From Caulobacter segnis (GTDB lineage: Bacteria > Pseudomonadota > Alphaproteobacteria > Caulobacterales > Caulobacteraceae), in contig NZ_CP096040.1 in NCBI RefSeq assembly GCF_023935105.1, forward strand, positions 3,844,001 to 3,908,000: DNA of 64,000 nt, given 5' to 3'. The notes beneath the pieces were generated by a model that saw nothing but the letters and a program-made list of their open reading frames with translations, was not told where the DNA came from and did not search any database. Each line of letters opens with the position of its first letter. Positions within the stretch are counted from its first letter, which is position 1. The translations under genes and the position numbers were made by a program. This document shows positions 1-9,509 of this stretch, one piece after another.

Positions 1-1687
1 GGGCGACCGTCTCGGCCGCGTCGGCGCGCAGCTGATCCTCGAACACGAAGCGGATTTTGACGTCGCCCTCGAACCCGAACCACAGCTCGGTCTCGCGGAC
101 GTCGCCGCCCTCGACCCCGACGAAGGCCGCGCGACCCAGGCGCGCGCGGCGGCCGTCGATCAGACCTTCCACGCCCTGCCCGGCCGTCTCGACGCAATCG
201 CTCGCCACCAGACCGACGCCGGCCTCCAGCGCCAGGGCCTTGGCTAGCGGGTGACGCGAGGCTCGCGCCAGCGGCGCGGCCAGGGCGACCAGATGCGCGG
301 GCGCGTCGATCAGACGAGGCCGGCCTTCGGTCAGCACGCCGGTCTTGTCGAACACGACATGATCCACTTCGGCCAAACGCTCGAGCGCCGCGCCGGACTT
401 GACCAGCACGCCCTTGCGGAACAGTCGGCTGCTGGCGGCGATCTGCACGGCCGGCACGGCCAGACCCAGGGCGCAGGGACAGGTGACGATCAGCACTGCG
501 GCGGCGCGCAGCAGCGCCTCGCGCGGACCCAGGCCCAGCGCCCAGCCGCCAACGAAGGTCAGGGCCGCGATCGTGTGGACCACCGGGACGTAGAGCGCGG
601 CGGCCTTGTCGGCCAGGCGGACATAGGCCGAACGGGTCTGGGCGCCGGCCTCCATCAGCCGGGCGATCGCCGACAGCGTCGAGTCCTCGCTCCTGGCCGT
701 GGCGGTCATGACCAGGCGGCCCGACAGGTTCAGCGCGCCGGCGTGCAGGCGCGCGCCGGCGCCGACCGGGGCCAGCGCCGTCTCGCCGGTGATCAGGGCG
801 TTGTCCAGATCCGAGCGCCCGCTCTCGACCAGACCGTCGACCGGAACGCGCTCGCCCGGCGCGACGACCAGGCGATCACCGACCGCCACCTCGGCGACCG
901 GCACGCCCTGCTCGACCTCGCCGTTGAGGCGCATGGCCACAGGTGTCTGCAGGGCCAGAAGATCGCGCGCGGCCGAGCGGGCGTTGGCGCGCAGGCGATG
1001 ATCCAGATAGCGGCCGATCAGCAGCAGGAACAGCAGCGTCACCGCCGCATCGAAATAGGCGTGCTTGCCGTGGAGGATCGTCTCGGAGAAGCTGACGATC
1101 AGGGTCAGGATGACGCCGATCGAGATCGGCACGTCCATATTGGCCTTGCCGCGCTTCAGCGACGCCCAGGCCGAGCGGAAGAACGGCCGGCCAGCGAACA
1201 GGGCGCACGGCGTCGCGACGATCGCCGCCATCCAGTACATCAGGGTCAGGGTCGAGGCGTTCAGCTCCTGGCCGAACAGGCCCGCCCAGGCCGGCACCGT
1301 GAACATCATGACATTGCCGGCCCCGAAGCCGGCGACACCCAGGGCCAGGGCCAGTTCGCGGCCCTCGCGATCCTGGGCGGCCTTGGCCTCGGTCGGGTCG
1401 AACAGGCAGGCGCGATAGCCCAGGCCCTCGACCGTCTCGACCACGGCCTGCGGATCGGCCCTGCCTGGCTCCAGCTCGACCGCCAGCTTGCCGGTGGTGA
1501 GGTTCAGGCGCGCGGCGTCGACGCCGGGCATGCCGCGAACGGCCTTCTCGATCTTGCTGATGCAGCCGGCGCAACGCGCGCCGCTGACCAGCAACTCGAC
1601 CCGCCCTCGCCCCGCCTCGTCGCGCTGGACGAAGGCCTCGAGGTCACGGTGTTGCGCGAGCCCCTGTGTCGCCGAGGCCTGGGTCAT
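1..1687 (-). CDS. fixI: Copper-translocating P1B-type ATPase FixI/CcoI (partial at left edge)
   Basis: This is a copper-exporting P-type ATPase of the kind that loads copper during maturation of cbb3 oxidase. Reading leftward from the ATG at 1685-1687, an N-terminal heavy-metal domain has a CAGC motif (C39, C42). The membrane CPC motif is at C403-C405 (TCPCALGLAVP). The phosphorylation loop is DKTGVLTEG with D447; Val replaces the usual Thr of DKTGT. The frame stays open to base 1, so the hinge and C-terminal end lie outside the window. Its start overlaps the fixH stop by 4 bp (ATGA), so it is the last visible gene of the ccoNOQP-G-H-I operon. Fix/Cco naming rests on this context and the motifs. 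Confidence 0.95.
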   Translation of the reverse strand, partial: MTQASATQGLAQHRDLEAFVQRDEAGRGRVELLVSGARCAGCISKIEKAVRGMPGVDAARLNLTTGKLAVELEPGRADPQAVVETVEGLGYRACLFDPTEAKAAQDREGRELALALGVAGFGAGNVMMFTVPAWAGLFGQELNASTLTLMYWMAAIVATPCALFAGRPFFRSAWASLKRGKANMDVPISIGVILTLIVSFSETILHGKHAYFDAAVTLLFLLLIGRYLDHRLRANARSAARDLLALQTPVAMRLNGEVEQGVPVAEVAVGDRLVVAPGERVPVDGLVESGRSDLDNALITGETALAPVGAGARLHAGALNLSGRLVMTATARSEDSTLSAIARLMEAGAQTRSAYVRLADKAAALYVPVVHTIAALTFVGGWALGLGPREALLRAAAVLIVTCPCALGLAVPAVQIAASSRLFRKGVLVKSGAALERLAEVDHVVFDKTGVLTEGRPRLIDAPAHLVALAAPLARASRHPLAKALALEAGVGLVASDCVETAGQGVEGLIDGRRARLGRAAFVGVEGGDVRETELWFGFEGDVKIRFVFEDQLRADAAETVA

Positions 1688-2199
1688 GGCGCCACCAACC
1701 GGGTTTCGATTTCGATCATGTCGCGGGAATTGCGGGCGACGCCCCGCAGGTCCCAGGCGCCGTCCAGGCGGGCCGACGCCGCGTAGCGACCCTGGCCCAG
1801 CGGCTTGAAGTTCAGAGTCTGACGACCGGTCTCGGTCGCCGGGCGCTCCAACACGCCGGTCACCGACAGGCCATCCAGCGGCTTGCCGGTGCGGTCCTCG
1901 ATAAGGACGACGACCGACTTGCCATCCGGCGTCCGCACGCCGACCTCCCAGCCTAAGGCCGCCTCGCGACGTCGCTGGGCCAGGGTCTTGTTGAAGGCCA
2001 GGCCCGCCTCATACGGGTTGGACGCGACCTCGCCCGAGAAGCTGCGATAGGCCTTGACCATGAACAGCGTGTCGACGGCGATCACGATGCCGAAGAACAA
2101 CACCATGGCGGTCAGCACGTGCCAGCCGGTGATGCGCCCCTTTTCGGAGACGGGCTTTTGGGGAACGGGCTTGTGGAGGGGATGGGCGGCGACGGTCAT
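1684..2199 (-). CDS. fixH: FixH/CcoH, cbb3 oxidase assembly protein
   Basis: The protein is 171 aa. It has one hydrophobic segment at about residues 24-48 (from GWHVLTAMVLFFGIVIAVD) after a basic, Pro-rich N-terminus, followed by a periplasmic domain with the FixH-like region around SNPYEAGLAFNKTLAQ. FixH proteins help assemble or stabilise cbb3 oxidase; the exact biochemical role is not fixed by sequence. It overlaps ccoG by 4 bp upstream and fixI by 4 bp downstream, which implies translational coupling. Length and position match the classical fixGHI order. Confidence 0.93.
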   Translation of the reverse strand: MTVAAHPLHKPVPQKPVSEKGRITGWHVLTAMVLFFGIVIAVDTLFMVKAYRSFSGEVASNPYEAGLAFNKTLAQRRREAALGWEVGVRTPDGKSVVVLIEDRTGKPLDGLSVTGVLERPATETGRQTLNFKPLGQGRYAASARLDGAWDLRGVARNSRDMIEIETRLVAP

Positions 2200-3695
2200 T
2201 GCGGGTTCGCGGCTCCAGAGAGGAAGACGGTCTTGGTCTCGGCCCGGATGTCGCCGGAGCGGATGACGAAGCGGCCGGGAACGCTGGCGGGCCTTTCGCC
2301 CTCCAGGTCCGGCGGCGCGGTGACGAAGACGCGCAGCGGCGAGACCTGGTCGGCGGGCACGACGATGCTGACCGTGCGGCCGGTCTGGCCGGGCTGGCTC
2401 AGATGCGCGCCGGGCACGCCCTCGAAGGTGATGTCGAAGGTGCGTGGCTCGAAGGTGCGGTTGCCGATCTTCAGCGTGTAGCCGTCACGCACAGCTCCGT
2501 CGTGCATGCGCACGAAGATCGGGTTGCGATCACGAATGACGCTGAGATCCGCCTTGGGGCGGGTGACCAGCGACCACAGCGTCAGGCCGCCGACGACGGT
2601 CATGGCCAGGGTGTAATAGATCGTCCGTGAACGGATCGGCTTGTAGACGGACTTCTCCCCCTTGGAGCGGGCCGCGACGGCATAGTCGGAGTCGTAGGCG
2701 ATCAGGCCGGTCGGCCGACCAACCTTGACCATCATATCATCGCAGGCGTCGACGCAGAGGCCGCAGTTGATGCATTCCAGCTGCGCGCCGTCACGGATGT
2801 CGATGCCCATCGGACAGACCACGACGCACTGGTGGCAGTCGATGCAGTCGCCGCGGCCTTCCCAGCTCTGGCCCTTCTTGTGCGGGCCACGAGTCTCGCC
2901 GCGATAGGCCAGATAGGTGACCTGCAGCGAGTGGTCGTCGAGCATGGCGCCCTGGATGCGGGGCCACGGGCACATGTAGGTGCAGACCTGCTCGCGCATC
3001 CAGCCGGCGAAGATGTAGGTGGTGCAGGTCAGCAGGAAGCAGGAGGCGTAGGCCGTGATCGGCGCGTCGCCGGTCCAGAACGTGCGGATCAGGGTCGGCG
3101 CGTCATGGAAGTAGAAGATCCAGGCGCCGCCGGTGCCGAAGGCGATGCCCAGCCAGACCAGATGCTTGCCGGTCTTGCGCCAGATCTTGTTGAACGACAG
3201 CGGCGCGGCGTCCAGGCGCATGCGGGCGTTGCGGTCGCCCTCGAACAGGCGCTCGACCACGATGTAAAGGTCGGTCCAGACGGTCTGGGGACAGGCATAG
3301 CCGCACCACAGGCGGCCGAACAGCGCGGTGACCAGGAACAGCGCCAGGGCCGCCATGACCAGCAGCCCGGTGAAGATGTAGACCTCTTGGGGCCACAGCT
3401 GAATGTCGAAGAAGTAGAAGCGCCGCCCCGTGAAGTCGACCAGCGCCGCCTGTTGCGGGAAGCCCTCCGGCCGATGCCAGCGGATCCACGGCGTGACGTA
3501 GTAGACGGCCAGGGTGAAGATCAGCAGCGCCCACTTCACCGCCCGCCACTTGCCGTGCACGAGCTTGGGATAGATGGGCTGGCGCGGCTTGTAGAGCTGC
3601 CCCTCGGGCCCGCCTTTGCCCTTCGCCCGGGCGGCGGCCGAGACCGCCGACCGGGCGTCGGATTTTGGACGCGTATTGTCGATTAAGGTGGGCAT
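2196..3695 (-). CDS. ccoG: CcoG/FixG, membrane polyferredoxin for cbb3 oxidase biogenesis
   Basis: The protein is 499 aa. After a cytoplasmic N-terminus it has several membrane segments at about residues 50-240. Two 4Fe-4S motifs follow, CIDCHQCVVVCP and CINCGLCVDAC. After a further membrane segment there is a C-terminal Ig-like periplasmic domain (FixG_C). CcoG family proteins are iron-sulfur cupric reductases that supply Cu(I) to the CcoN active site. The gene starts 5 bp after ccoP and overlaps fixH by 4 bp. Length and domain order are normal for the family. Confidence 0.95.
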   Translation of the reverse strand: MPTLIDNTRPKSDARSAVSAAARAKGKGGPEGQLYKPRQPIYPKLVHGKWRAVKWALLIFTLAVYYVTPWIRWHRPEGFPQQAALVDFTGRRFYFFDIQLWPQEVYIFTGLLVMAALALFLVTALFGRLWCGYACPQTVWTDLYIVVERLFEGDRNARMRLDAAPLSFNKIWRKTGKHLVWLGIAFGTGGAWIFYFHDAPTLIRTFWTGDAPITAYASCFLLTCTTYIFAGWMREQVCTYMCPWPRIQGAMLDDHSLQVTYLAYRGETRGPHKKGQSWEGRGDCIDCHQCVVVCPMGIDIRDGAQLECINCGLCVDACDDMMVKVGRPTGLIAYDSDYAVAARSKGEKSVYKPIRSRTIYYTLAMTVVGGLTLWSLVTRPKADLSVIRDRNPIFVRMHDGAVRDGYTLKIGNRTFEPRTFDITFEGVPGAHLSQPGQTGRTVSIVVPADQVSPLRVFVTAPPDLEGERPASVPGRFVIRSGDIRAETKTVFLSGAANPQ

Positions 3696-3700
3696 AGCCC

Positions 3701-4570
3701 TTACTGACCGCCAGCGTTGGAGTGAATATAGACCGCCAGGGCCTTGATGGTCTCGGGGCTCAGACGACCCTGCCAGGTCGGCATGACCCCGCCGTTGCCG
3801 GCGAAGATCTGGCCACGGATAGCCGTGCGATCGGCGCCATACAGCCAGTCGGCGTCGGTCAGGTTCGGCGCGCCGAGCTCGACCATGCCCTTGCCCTCAG
3901 GCCCGTGACAGGCCGAGCACTGGGCTTCGAACAGCGGCTGGGCGCGAGCCACCGCGGCGGCGTCGGCCGGACGGCCCGACAGCTTGACCACGTATTCGGT
4001 CAGGTCGTCGATCTGGGCCGGCTGCAGCATCTCGTCGCGACCGAAGGCCGGCATTTGCGACATGCGCGCGCCTTCGGCGCCGGTCCGCACGCCGTGGGTG
4101 ATGGTGTACTGGATGTCCTCCAGCTTGCCGCCCCACAGCCAGACGTCGTCGCGCAGGTTGGCGTAGCCCTTGCCGCCCGTGCCGCCGATGCCGTGGCAGG
4201 TGGCGCAGTTGTCGCCGAAGACCGACTGGCCGACTTGCTGGGCGTAGGCGTTGAGTTTCGGATCCTTTTCGATCTGCTCCAGGCTGGCGGTGCGCAGCTG
4301 CGCCGCGCCCTCCCCGCGCTTGACGTCCAGGGCGGTCAATTGCTTGCTGACCTCGACACGGTCGGACTGGTGCAGCAGGCCCTTGGTGTAGCCATGGATG
4401 CCAGGCCAGGCCGGCATCAGGATCCAGTAGCCGATCGACCAGGCGATCGATGCGTACCAGACCCACAGCCACCAGCGGGGCAACGGGTTATCCAGTTCCT
4501 TGATGCCGTCCCACTCGTGACCGGTGGTGTCGACGCCGGTGACCTCGTCGGTATCTCGTTCGTGAGCCAT
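3701..4570 (-). CDS. ccoP: cbb3-type cytochrome c oxidase subunit III, CcoP/FixP (diheme)
   Basis: CcoP is the diheme cytochrome c subunit that takes electrons into cbb3 oxidase. The 289-aa protein has an N-terminal membrane segment around residues 33-53 (WWLWVWYASIAWSIGYW). Two c-type heme sites follow: CATCH (C122, C125, H126) and CSACH (C218, C221, H222). Methionines such as that in QMPAFGR are candidate distal ligands. The start codon shares four bases with the ccoQ stop (ATGA). Length is typical for CcoP. Confidence 0.97.
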   Translation of the reverse strand: MAHERDTDEVTGVDTTGHEWDGIKELDNPLPRWWLWVWYASIAWSIGYWILMPAWPGIHGYTKGLLHQSDRVEVSKQLTALDVKRGEGAAQLRTASLEQIEKDPKLNAYAQQVGQSVFGDNCATCHGIGGTGGKGYANLRDDVWLWGGKLEDIQYTITHGVRTGAEGARMSQMPAFGRDEMLQPAQIDDLTEYVVKLSGRPADAAAVARAQPLFEAQCSACHGPEGKGMVELGAPNLTDADWLYGADRTAIRGQIFAGNGGVMPTWQGRLSPETIKALAVYIHSNAGGQ

Positions 4571-4737
4571 CAGACCAGCTCCTCGTCATCCAGCGGCATA
4601 CGCGCGGCGTGTTGGAATTCAGCCTTCTTGGAAGGCCGCAAGGCGTAGACGACGCCCGCGAGGAAGATCAGGCCGAAATAGATCAGCCCGCCTTGCTGCG
4701 CGATGCGCGCCACGGTCTCGTAGGTCAGGCCGCTCAT
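4570..4737 (-). CDS. ccoQ: cbb3-type oxidase small subunit CcoQ/FixQ
   Basis: This is a 55-aa single-span membrane protein ([17 protein letters not shown] onward) with a hydrophobic stretch at about residues 16-33 and an acidic tail ending DDEELV. It overlaps both neighbours by 4 bp (ATGA at each end), exactly where CcoQ sits between CcoO and CcoP. CcoQ is a small stabilising subunit of cbb3 oxidase. Identity rests on position, size and topology, because the sequence is short and poorly conserved. Confidence 0.92.
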   Translation of the reverse strand: MSGLTYETVARIAQQGGLIYFGLIFLAGVVYALRPSKKAEFQHAARMPLDDEELV

Positions 4738-5477
4738 CGCTGGTTCTCCGGCGACTGGGCCTTGTAGGACTTGAAGTCCACCATGGTGCCCAGCATCTGC
4801 AGGTAGGCCACCAGGGCGTCCATCTCGGTGATCTTGTTCGGATCGCCGTCGAAGTCGCGATTGACGATCTTCTCGCCATAGCGGGCGCGCAGGCCCACCG
4901 CATCGGTCGAGAACGGATCGGCCTGGGCCTCGAGATCCTTCTTGGCGTTGGTGATCATGTCCGCGGTGTAGGGCACGCCGACGGTGTGCTGGGCCTTCAT
5001 CCGGTCGACGATGTCGCTGTAGTCCAGCTCCTTCTCGGCCAGGAACTTGTAGGGCGGCATCACCGACTCGGGCACGACCGAGCGCGGATCGATCAGGTGG
5101 TCGCGGTGCCAGCTGTCGGAGTACTTGCCGCCCACGCGGGCCAGGTCCGGACCGGTGCGCTTGGACCCCCATTGGAACGGGTGGTCGTACATGCTCTCGG
5201 CGGCCAGGCTGTAGTGACCGTAGCGCTCGACCTCGTCACGCAGCGGGCGGACCATCTGCGAGTGGCAGAGGTAGCAGCCTTCACGGACATAGATGTCGCG
5301 GCCGGTCAGCTCGAGCGGGGTGTAGGGACGAACACCCTCCACCTTCTCGATCGTGCTCTGCAGCCAGAACAGCGGGGCGATTTCAACGAGGCCACCGATC
5401 GACACGACGACGACGATCCCGATGATGAGCAGCAGCGAGTGCCGCTCGAACTTGGCATGGTGTTTCCAGAGAGACAT
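4734..5477 (-). CDS. ccoO: cbb3-type cytochrome c oxidase subunit II, CcoO/FixO (monoheme)
   Basis: CcoO is the membrane-anchored monoheme cytochrome c subunit of cbb3 oxidase. The 247-aa protein has one N-terminal membrane span (about residues 14-37) and a single CYLCH heme site (C68, C71, H72) followed by SQMVRP, a stretch typical of CcoO. The family-typical VPYT and [11 protein letters not shown] stretches are also present. It starts 7 bp after ccoN and overlaps ccoQ by 4 bp. Confidence 0.97.
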   Translation of the reverse strand: MSLWKHHAKFERHSLLLIIGIVVVVSIGGLVEIAPLFWLQSTIEKVEGVRPYTPLELTGRDIYVREGCYLCHSQMVRPLRDEVERYGHYSLAAESMYDHPFQWGSKRTGPDLARVGGKYSDSWHRDHLIDPRSVVPESVMPPYKFLAEKELDYSDIVDRMKAQHTVGVPYTADMITNAKKDLEAQADPFSTDAVGLRARYGEKIVNRDFDGDPNKITEMDALVAYLQMLGTMVDFKSYKAQSPENQR

Positions 5478-5484
5478 CGGAACC

Positions 5485-7179
5485 TCAGGCGATCGCGGTG
5501 GCGGCGGCGGTCGACGTATCGTCGGCCAGCTCGGCGTCAGCCGTTTCGGGATTGGGGGTCGCGATCGTCAGCCACATGTTGACGATCATGATCACGGCGC
5601 CGGCCAGGAACATCAGACCGCCGATGGTGCGGATGACGTTCTCGATATGCTTGGCGGAGACCGTTTCGATGAAGCTGTAGGCCAGGAAGCCTTGGGGCGT
5701 GTATTCGCGCCACATCAGGCCTTCCATGATGCCCGACACCCACATCGCGGCGATGTAGAGCAGGATGCCGGTGGTCGCGATCCAGAAGTGCCACTCGATC
5801 AGCTTGGTCGAGTACATTTCCTTCTTCTTCCACAGCCACGGCACCATGCAGTAGATCGCGCCGAAGGTGATGAAGCCGACCCAGCCCAAGGCGCCCGCGT
5901 GGACGTGGCCGATGGTCCAGTCGGTGTAGTGGCTCAGCGCGTTGACGGCGCGGATCGACATGACCGGACCTTCGAAGGTGGCCATGCCGTAGAAGGCCAT
6001 GGCGACCACCATCATGCGGACGACGGGGTCGGTGCGCAGCTTGTCCCACGCGCCCGACAGGGTCATCAGGCCGTTGATCATGCCGCCCCACGACGGCATC
6101 CACAGCATGATCGAGAAGGTCATGCCCAGGGTCTGGGCCCACTGCGGCAGCGCCGTGTAGTGCAGGTGGTGCGGGCCGGCCCAGATGTAGATGAAGATCA
6201 GGGCCCAGAAGTGCACGATCGACAGGCGATAGCTGAAGACCGGGCGCTCAACGCGCTTGGGCACGAAGTAGTACATCATGGCCAGGAAGCCGGCGGTCAG
6301 GAAGAAGCCGACGGCGTTGTGGCCATACCACCACTGGGTCAGGGCGTCCTGGACGCCGGCCATCACGCCGTACGACAGGTGGTTCAGCGGGCCGACCGGA
6401 ACGGCGGCGTTGTTGACCAGGTGCAGCAGGGCGATGGTGACGATGAAGGCCAGATAGAACCAGTTGGCCACATAGATGTGGGGTTCCTTGCGCTTCCAGA
6501 TCGTGCCCAGGAAGACCATCAGGTAGGCGACCCACACGACCGTCAGCCAAATGTCGGTGTACCAGACCGGCTCGGCGTACTCCTTGCCCTGGGTCGCGCC
6601 CATCAGGTAGCCGGTGCCGGCCAGCACGATGAACAGCTGGTAGCCCCAGAACACGAACCACGGCGTGATGCCGCCGGCCAGGCGCGCCTTGCAGGTGCGC
6701 TGGACGACCCAGAACGACGTCGCGATCAGGGCGTTGCCCCCGAAGGCGAAGATCACCGCCGAGGTGTGCAGCGGCCGCAGGCGGCCGAAGTTCAGCCAGC
6801 CGGCTTCCGGGAAGTAGAAGATCCTCGGCCAGGACAGTTGGGCGGCGATGATCACGCCCACCAGCAGGCCGGCGGCGGCCCAGAACATCGTGGCGATGAC
6901 GCCGGCCTTGATGACGTTGTCGGAATACTTGCCGGGATGGTCGAGCAGCTTGCCGCCCGACAGACCCGAAGCGAGCGCGAACGAGGCGAGCACCGCGCCG
7001 ATGGCGGCGGTGCCGGCCTGCAGCCGGAAGATCGGATCGTGGGTCAAGCCCGCGCCGAGAATCGCCAGAAACGCTCCGACGACACTGATGATGAGTAGCG
7101 CGCCTGAGCCCGCGGGCGGGCTTGCGCTGCCTGGGCCCGCGGACGGGCTGGCGGCATTGAGAGTGGACGGGGCGGACAT
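5485..7179 (-). CDS. ccoN: cbb3-type cytochrome c oxidase subunit I, CcoN/FixN
   Basis: This is the catalytic heme-copper oxidase subunit of cbb3 oxidase, which reduces O2 at very low oxygen. The 564-aa protein has about 12-14 hydrophobic segments. Conserved histidine regions include [27 protein letters not shown], the [11 protein letters not shown] region and [20 protein letters not shown] sequence near residues 410-425. It is the first gene of the leftward operon. A FixK/FNR-type box is centred 65 bp upstream of the start, a spacing that fits class II activation (about -41.5) with a short leader. Confidence 0.97.
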   Translation of the reverse strand: MSAPSTLNAASPSAGPGSASPPAGSGALLIISVVGAFLAILGAGLTHDPIFRLQAGTAAIGAVLASFALASGLSGGKLLDHPGKYSDNVIKAGVIATMFWAAAGLLVGVIIAAQLSWPRIFYFPEAGWLNFGRLRPLHTSAVIFAFGGNALIATSFWVVQRTCKARLAGGITPWFVFWGYQLFIVLAGTGYLMGATQGKEYAEPVWYTDIWLTVVWVAYLMVFLGTIWKRKEPHIYVANWFYLAFIVTIALLHLVNNAAVPVGPLNHLSYGVMAGVQDALTQWWYGHNAVGFFLTAGFLAMMYYFVPKRVERPVFSYRLSIVHFWALIFIYIWAGPHHLHYTALPQWAQTLGMTFSIMLWMPSWGGMINGLMTLSGAWDKLRTDPVVRMMVVAMAFYGMATFEGPVMSIRAVNALSHYTDWTIGHVHAGALGWVGFITFGAIYCMVPWLWKKKEMYSTKLIEWHFWIATTGILLYIAAMWVSGIMEGLMWREYTPQGFLAYSFIETVSAKHIENVIRTIGGLMFLAGAVIMIVNMWLTIATPNPETADAELADDTSTAAATAIA

Positions 7180-7237
7180 GCGGACTCCGTGCGGCGAACC
7201 TTGACCCCTCAGGTCTCACGCTCCCGCAAGTCGGGCT

Positions 7238-7251
7238 TTGATCCTTGTCAA
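7238..7251. promoter_or_regulatory. FixK/FNR-type box between ccoN and a divergent small gene
   Basis: The sequence TTGATCCTTGTCAA matches the FNR/FixK consensus TTGAT-N4-ATCAA at 9 of 10 defined bases. Its centre lies 65 bp before ccoN and 57 bp before the ATG at 7302. A transcript starting about 41 bp from the box centre would therefore suit either direction. FixK is the usual oxygen-limited activator of cco genes downstream of FixLJ. No fixK gene is visible in the window. Confidence 0.8.
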
Positions 7252-7301
7252 AGCCGACCACGTCGGATCCGCCCATGGTGAAAGCGCACTGGGAGACCGC
7301 C

Positions 7302-7568
7302 ATGCCAGCCACGTCCGAATACATCCGCCGTCGCGTTCCGCCGATCATCGGCGTGGCCGCCCTGTTCGGCTGGCTGATCGCCTATGCCGAGGCTATGCCG
7401 CGGCTGGCCGCCGGACCGCTGTGCAGTTCGCGCGACGATCTCTTCACCCTGGCCGGGCACTGCCCCGCCTGCGGTGTCGCGGCCTTTCTGAGCCTGGCGT
7501 TCGTCGCCAGCGCGGCCTTGATGCGTCGTCCGTCGCCGGCCGCCGCGCCCGTGCGCGCCATCGGCTGA
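7302..7568 (+). CDS. Small membrane protein with CPAC motif, divergent from ccoN
   Basis: This is an 88-aa uncharacterised protein starting MPATSEYIRRR. The start was chosen because GGGAG lies 6 nt upstream; in-frame ATGs at 7275 and 7245 lack a better site. It has two hydrophobic segments (about residues 12-28 and 54-72) separated by a loop containing LCSSRDD and GHCPACG, giving three cysteines. The topology recalls small DUF2752-like membrane proteins, but I do not claim membership. It shares the FixK-type box with ccoN, so induction at low oxygen is likely. Function is unknown. Confidence 0.7.
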   Translation: MPATSEYIRRRVPPIIGVAALFGWLIAYAEAMPRLAAGPLCSSRDDLFTLAGHCPACGVAAFLSLAFVASAALMRRPSPAAAPVRAIG

Positions 7569-7740
7569 CGCGCCTTCGCGGCCGAGAGCTTCTCGCCCGA
7601 CAACGACGACATTCCGGCCGTCTCCGGCGACGGCGCGATCGACTCCGCCGGGCTGGCGCGGCGCATAGCCGCATGCGCCGACGACGTCCCGGAGGGCGCG
7701 CCTGCGTCTGCTTCCGGGCGATCTAGTGGACTAGCGGGTT

Positions 7741-9354
7741 CTAGGCGACCAGCGCCGTATGGCCTGGCCGGGCGTCGGCCTCGATGCGGAATCGGCCGAT
7801 GCGGCCGGCCAGGGCCTCCGCGTCCGAGGCCAGGGCATGGGCCGCGGCGGTGGTCTCCTCGACCATGGCCGCGTTCTGCTGGACCACGCGATCCATCTCG
7901 CTGACCGAGCCGTTGACCTCGCCGAGGTTCTGGGCCTGATCCTGAGCCGAACGCGCGATGGCGTCGACTTGGACGTCGATCTCGGCGACACGGGCGACGA
8001 TACGCTGCAGGGCCTCGCGCGTACGGTCGACCCGCTCGACACCGGCCTGCACCTGGGCGCCCGACGCGGCCACCAGGGTCTTGATCTCGCTGGCGGCGTC
8101 CGCCGAGCGCTGGGCCAGGGCCCGAACCTCCTGAGCGACGACCGCGAAGCCCTTGCCCGCGTCACCCGCGCGGGCGGCCTCGACGCCGGCGTTCAGGGCC
8201 AACAGGTTGGTCTGGAAGGCGATCTCGTCGATGACGCCGATGATCTTGCCGATCTGGCCCGACGAGGTCTCGATCTGGGTCATGGCCTCGACCGCCTCGG
8301 TCACGACCGGGTCGGAGTGCTCGGCCTCGCGGCGGGCGGCGGCGGCGGCGGCGTTGGCCTGGCGCGCGTTCTTGGCCGTCTCGTTGACGGCGGCGGTGAC
8401 CTGGCCCAAGGCCGTGGCGGTCTCGACCAGGCTGGCGGCCTGTTGCTCGGTGCGGCGAGACAGCTCGTCGGTGGCGCTGCTCATGTCGCCAACGCCGGCG
8501 CTCATGCTGCGGGCGTTGACCGTGATCTCGCCCATGGTCGCCTGCAGACGCTCGAATGCGCCGTTGAAGGTCTGGCGCAGGGCCTCGTAGCGCGGCGCGA
8601 ACGTCCGGCGCAGGCGCCAGGTCAGGTCGCCGCCCGCCAGGCTCTCGATCGCCTTCTCCAGTTCGGCGACGACCAGGGACTGTTCGGCTTCCATCGCGGC
8701 CTTCTCGGCCGCCTTTTCGGCGTTCGAGGCGTCGCGCGCGGCGCGTTCGGCCGAGGCCGTGGCGTTGGCCGCCTCGGCGTCGTGGACAGCGGCCTCGGCG
8801 CGCTCCGTGCGCGCCGACACGGTGACGAACAGGCGTGAGACGCCGGCGGTCAGCCAGATCAGCGACCAGGCGGTGGCCAGGGTGACGCCGATCCCGAAGG
8901 CGATCGACCAAATGCTCGTGGTGGCAGACAGCTTGTGGGGCGCCAGGACCGGGGCCAGGACGTCGATGCCGATGATCGCGGCGGCGGCCGCCGCGACGAT
9001 CCGCCATTCGCCGAACGCCACCAGCAGCGCCAGGCCAGCCAGATAGGCCATGCGGGCCTCGGCTTGCAGCGGGTGTCCCTGGAAGGCCAGGACGAAGAGC
9101 GTGATCTGCGCCACCAGCATCATCGCCGCGCCCAACCGCTGGCCGAAACGGTCGGTCCACAGCCGATAGGCCACCAGCGCCACGGCGGCCAGGCCGGCCG
9201 TCGCCAGGGTCGAAACCAGGTCGAAGCGGCCGCAGAAGGCCTGGGCGGCGGGGATAAGGCCGGCCATCGCCACTTGGCAGGCGACGATGAGCTTTCCGCC
9301 CGTACGGCGTTGAGCCTCGATACTGTCGAACTCGATCACGGAAATTTCTCCCAA
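7741..9354 (-). CDS. Methyl-accepting chemotaxis protein with multi-span N-terminal membrane domain
   Basis: The protein is 537 aa. About six hydrophobic segments fill residues 20-180, with no large periplasmic ligand domain. An Ala/Glu-rich coiled coil follows (about 185-235), then a HAMP-like stretch, then the conserved signalling hairpin ([19 protein letters not shown] and [17 protein letters not shown] at about residues 400-430). It probably signals to CheA/CheW. The membrane domain may sense an intramembrane or energy-state cue, which is an inference. It lies 155 bp downstream of the receiver gene beside fixJ. The short inverted repeat ATCTCGA/TCGAGAT at 9365-9392 lies just ahead of its start. 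Confidence 0.93.
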   Translation of the reverse strand: MGEISVIEFDSIEAQRRTGGKLIVACQVAMAGLIPAAQAFCGRFDLVSTLATAGLAAVALVAYRLWTDRFGQRLGAAMMLVAQITLFVLAFQGHPLQAEARMAYLAGLALLVAFGEWRIVAAAAAAIIGIDVLAPVLAPHKLSATTSIWSIAFGIGVTLATAWSLIWLTAGVSRLFVTVSARTERAEAAVHDAEAANATASAERAARDASNAEKAAEKAAMEAEQSLVVAELEKAIESLAGGDLTWRLRRTFAPRYEALRQTFNGAFERLQATMGEITVNARSMSAGVGDMSSATDELSRRTEQQAASLVETATALGQVTAAVNETAKNARQANAAAAAARREAEHSDPVVTEAVEAMTQIETSSGQIGKIIGVIDEIAFQTNLLALNAGVEAARAGDAGKGFAVVAQEVRALAQRSADAASEIKTLVAASGAQVQAGVERVDRTREALQRIVARVAEIDVQVDAIARSAQDQAQNLGEVNGSVSEMDRVVQQNAAMVEETTAAAHALASDAEALAGRIGRFRIEADARPGHTALVA

Positions 9355-9509
9355 GTCGGCCTAAATCTCGACGCGAGCCGTTAATTCGAGATGACCACAG
9401 GACGATATTGGGAAAAACAGGTCGCATACGTATCAGTACTTAAAAGATGCCCGCGACGAACATCATTCTTCGAGATAACGCCAATACTGGAACCGTGCCG
9501 GCTTTCGCC

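Noticed and set aside
251..1786. 511-codon open frame on the plus strand
   Set aside because: It is antisense to fixI and the end of fixH; the minus strand carries the full P-type ATPase motifs. Long shadow frames are expected at this GC content.
7569..7740. Possible small gene in the gap after the CPAC membrane protein
   Set aside because: Several open frames exist, but none has a ribosome site or a protein-like pattern.
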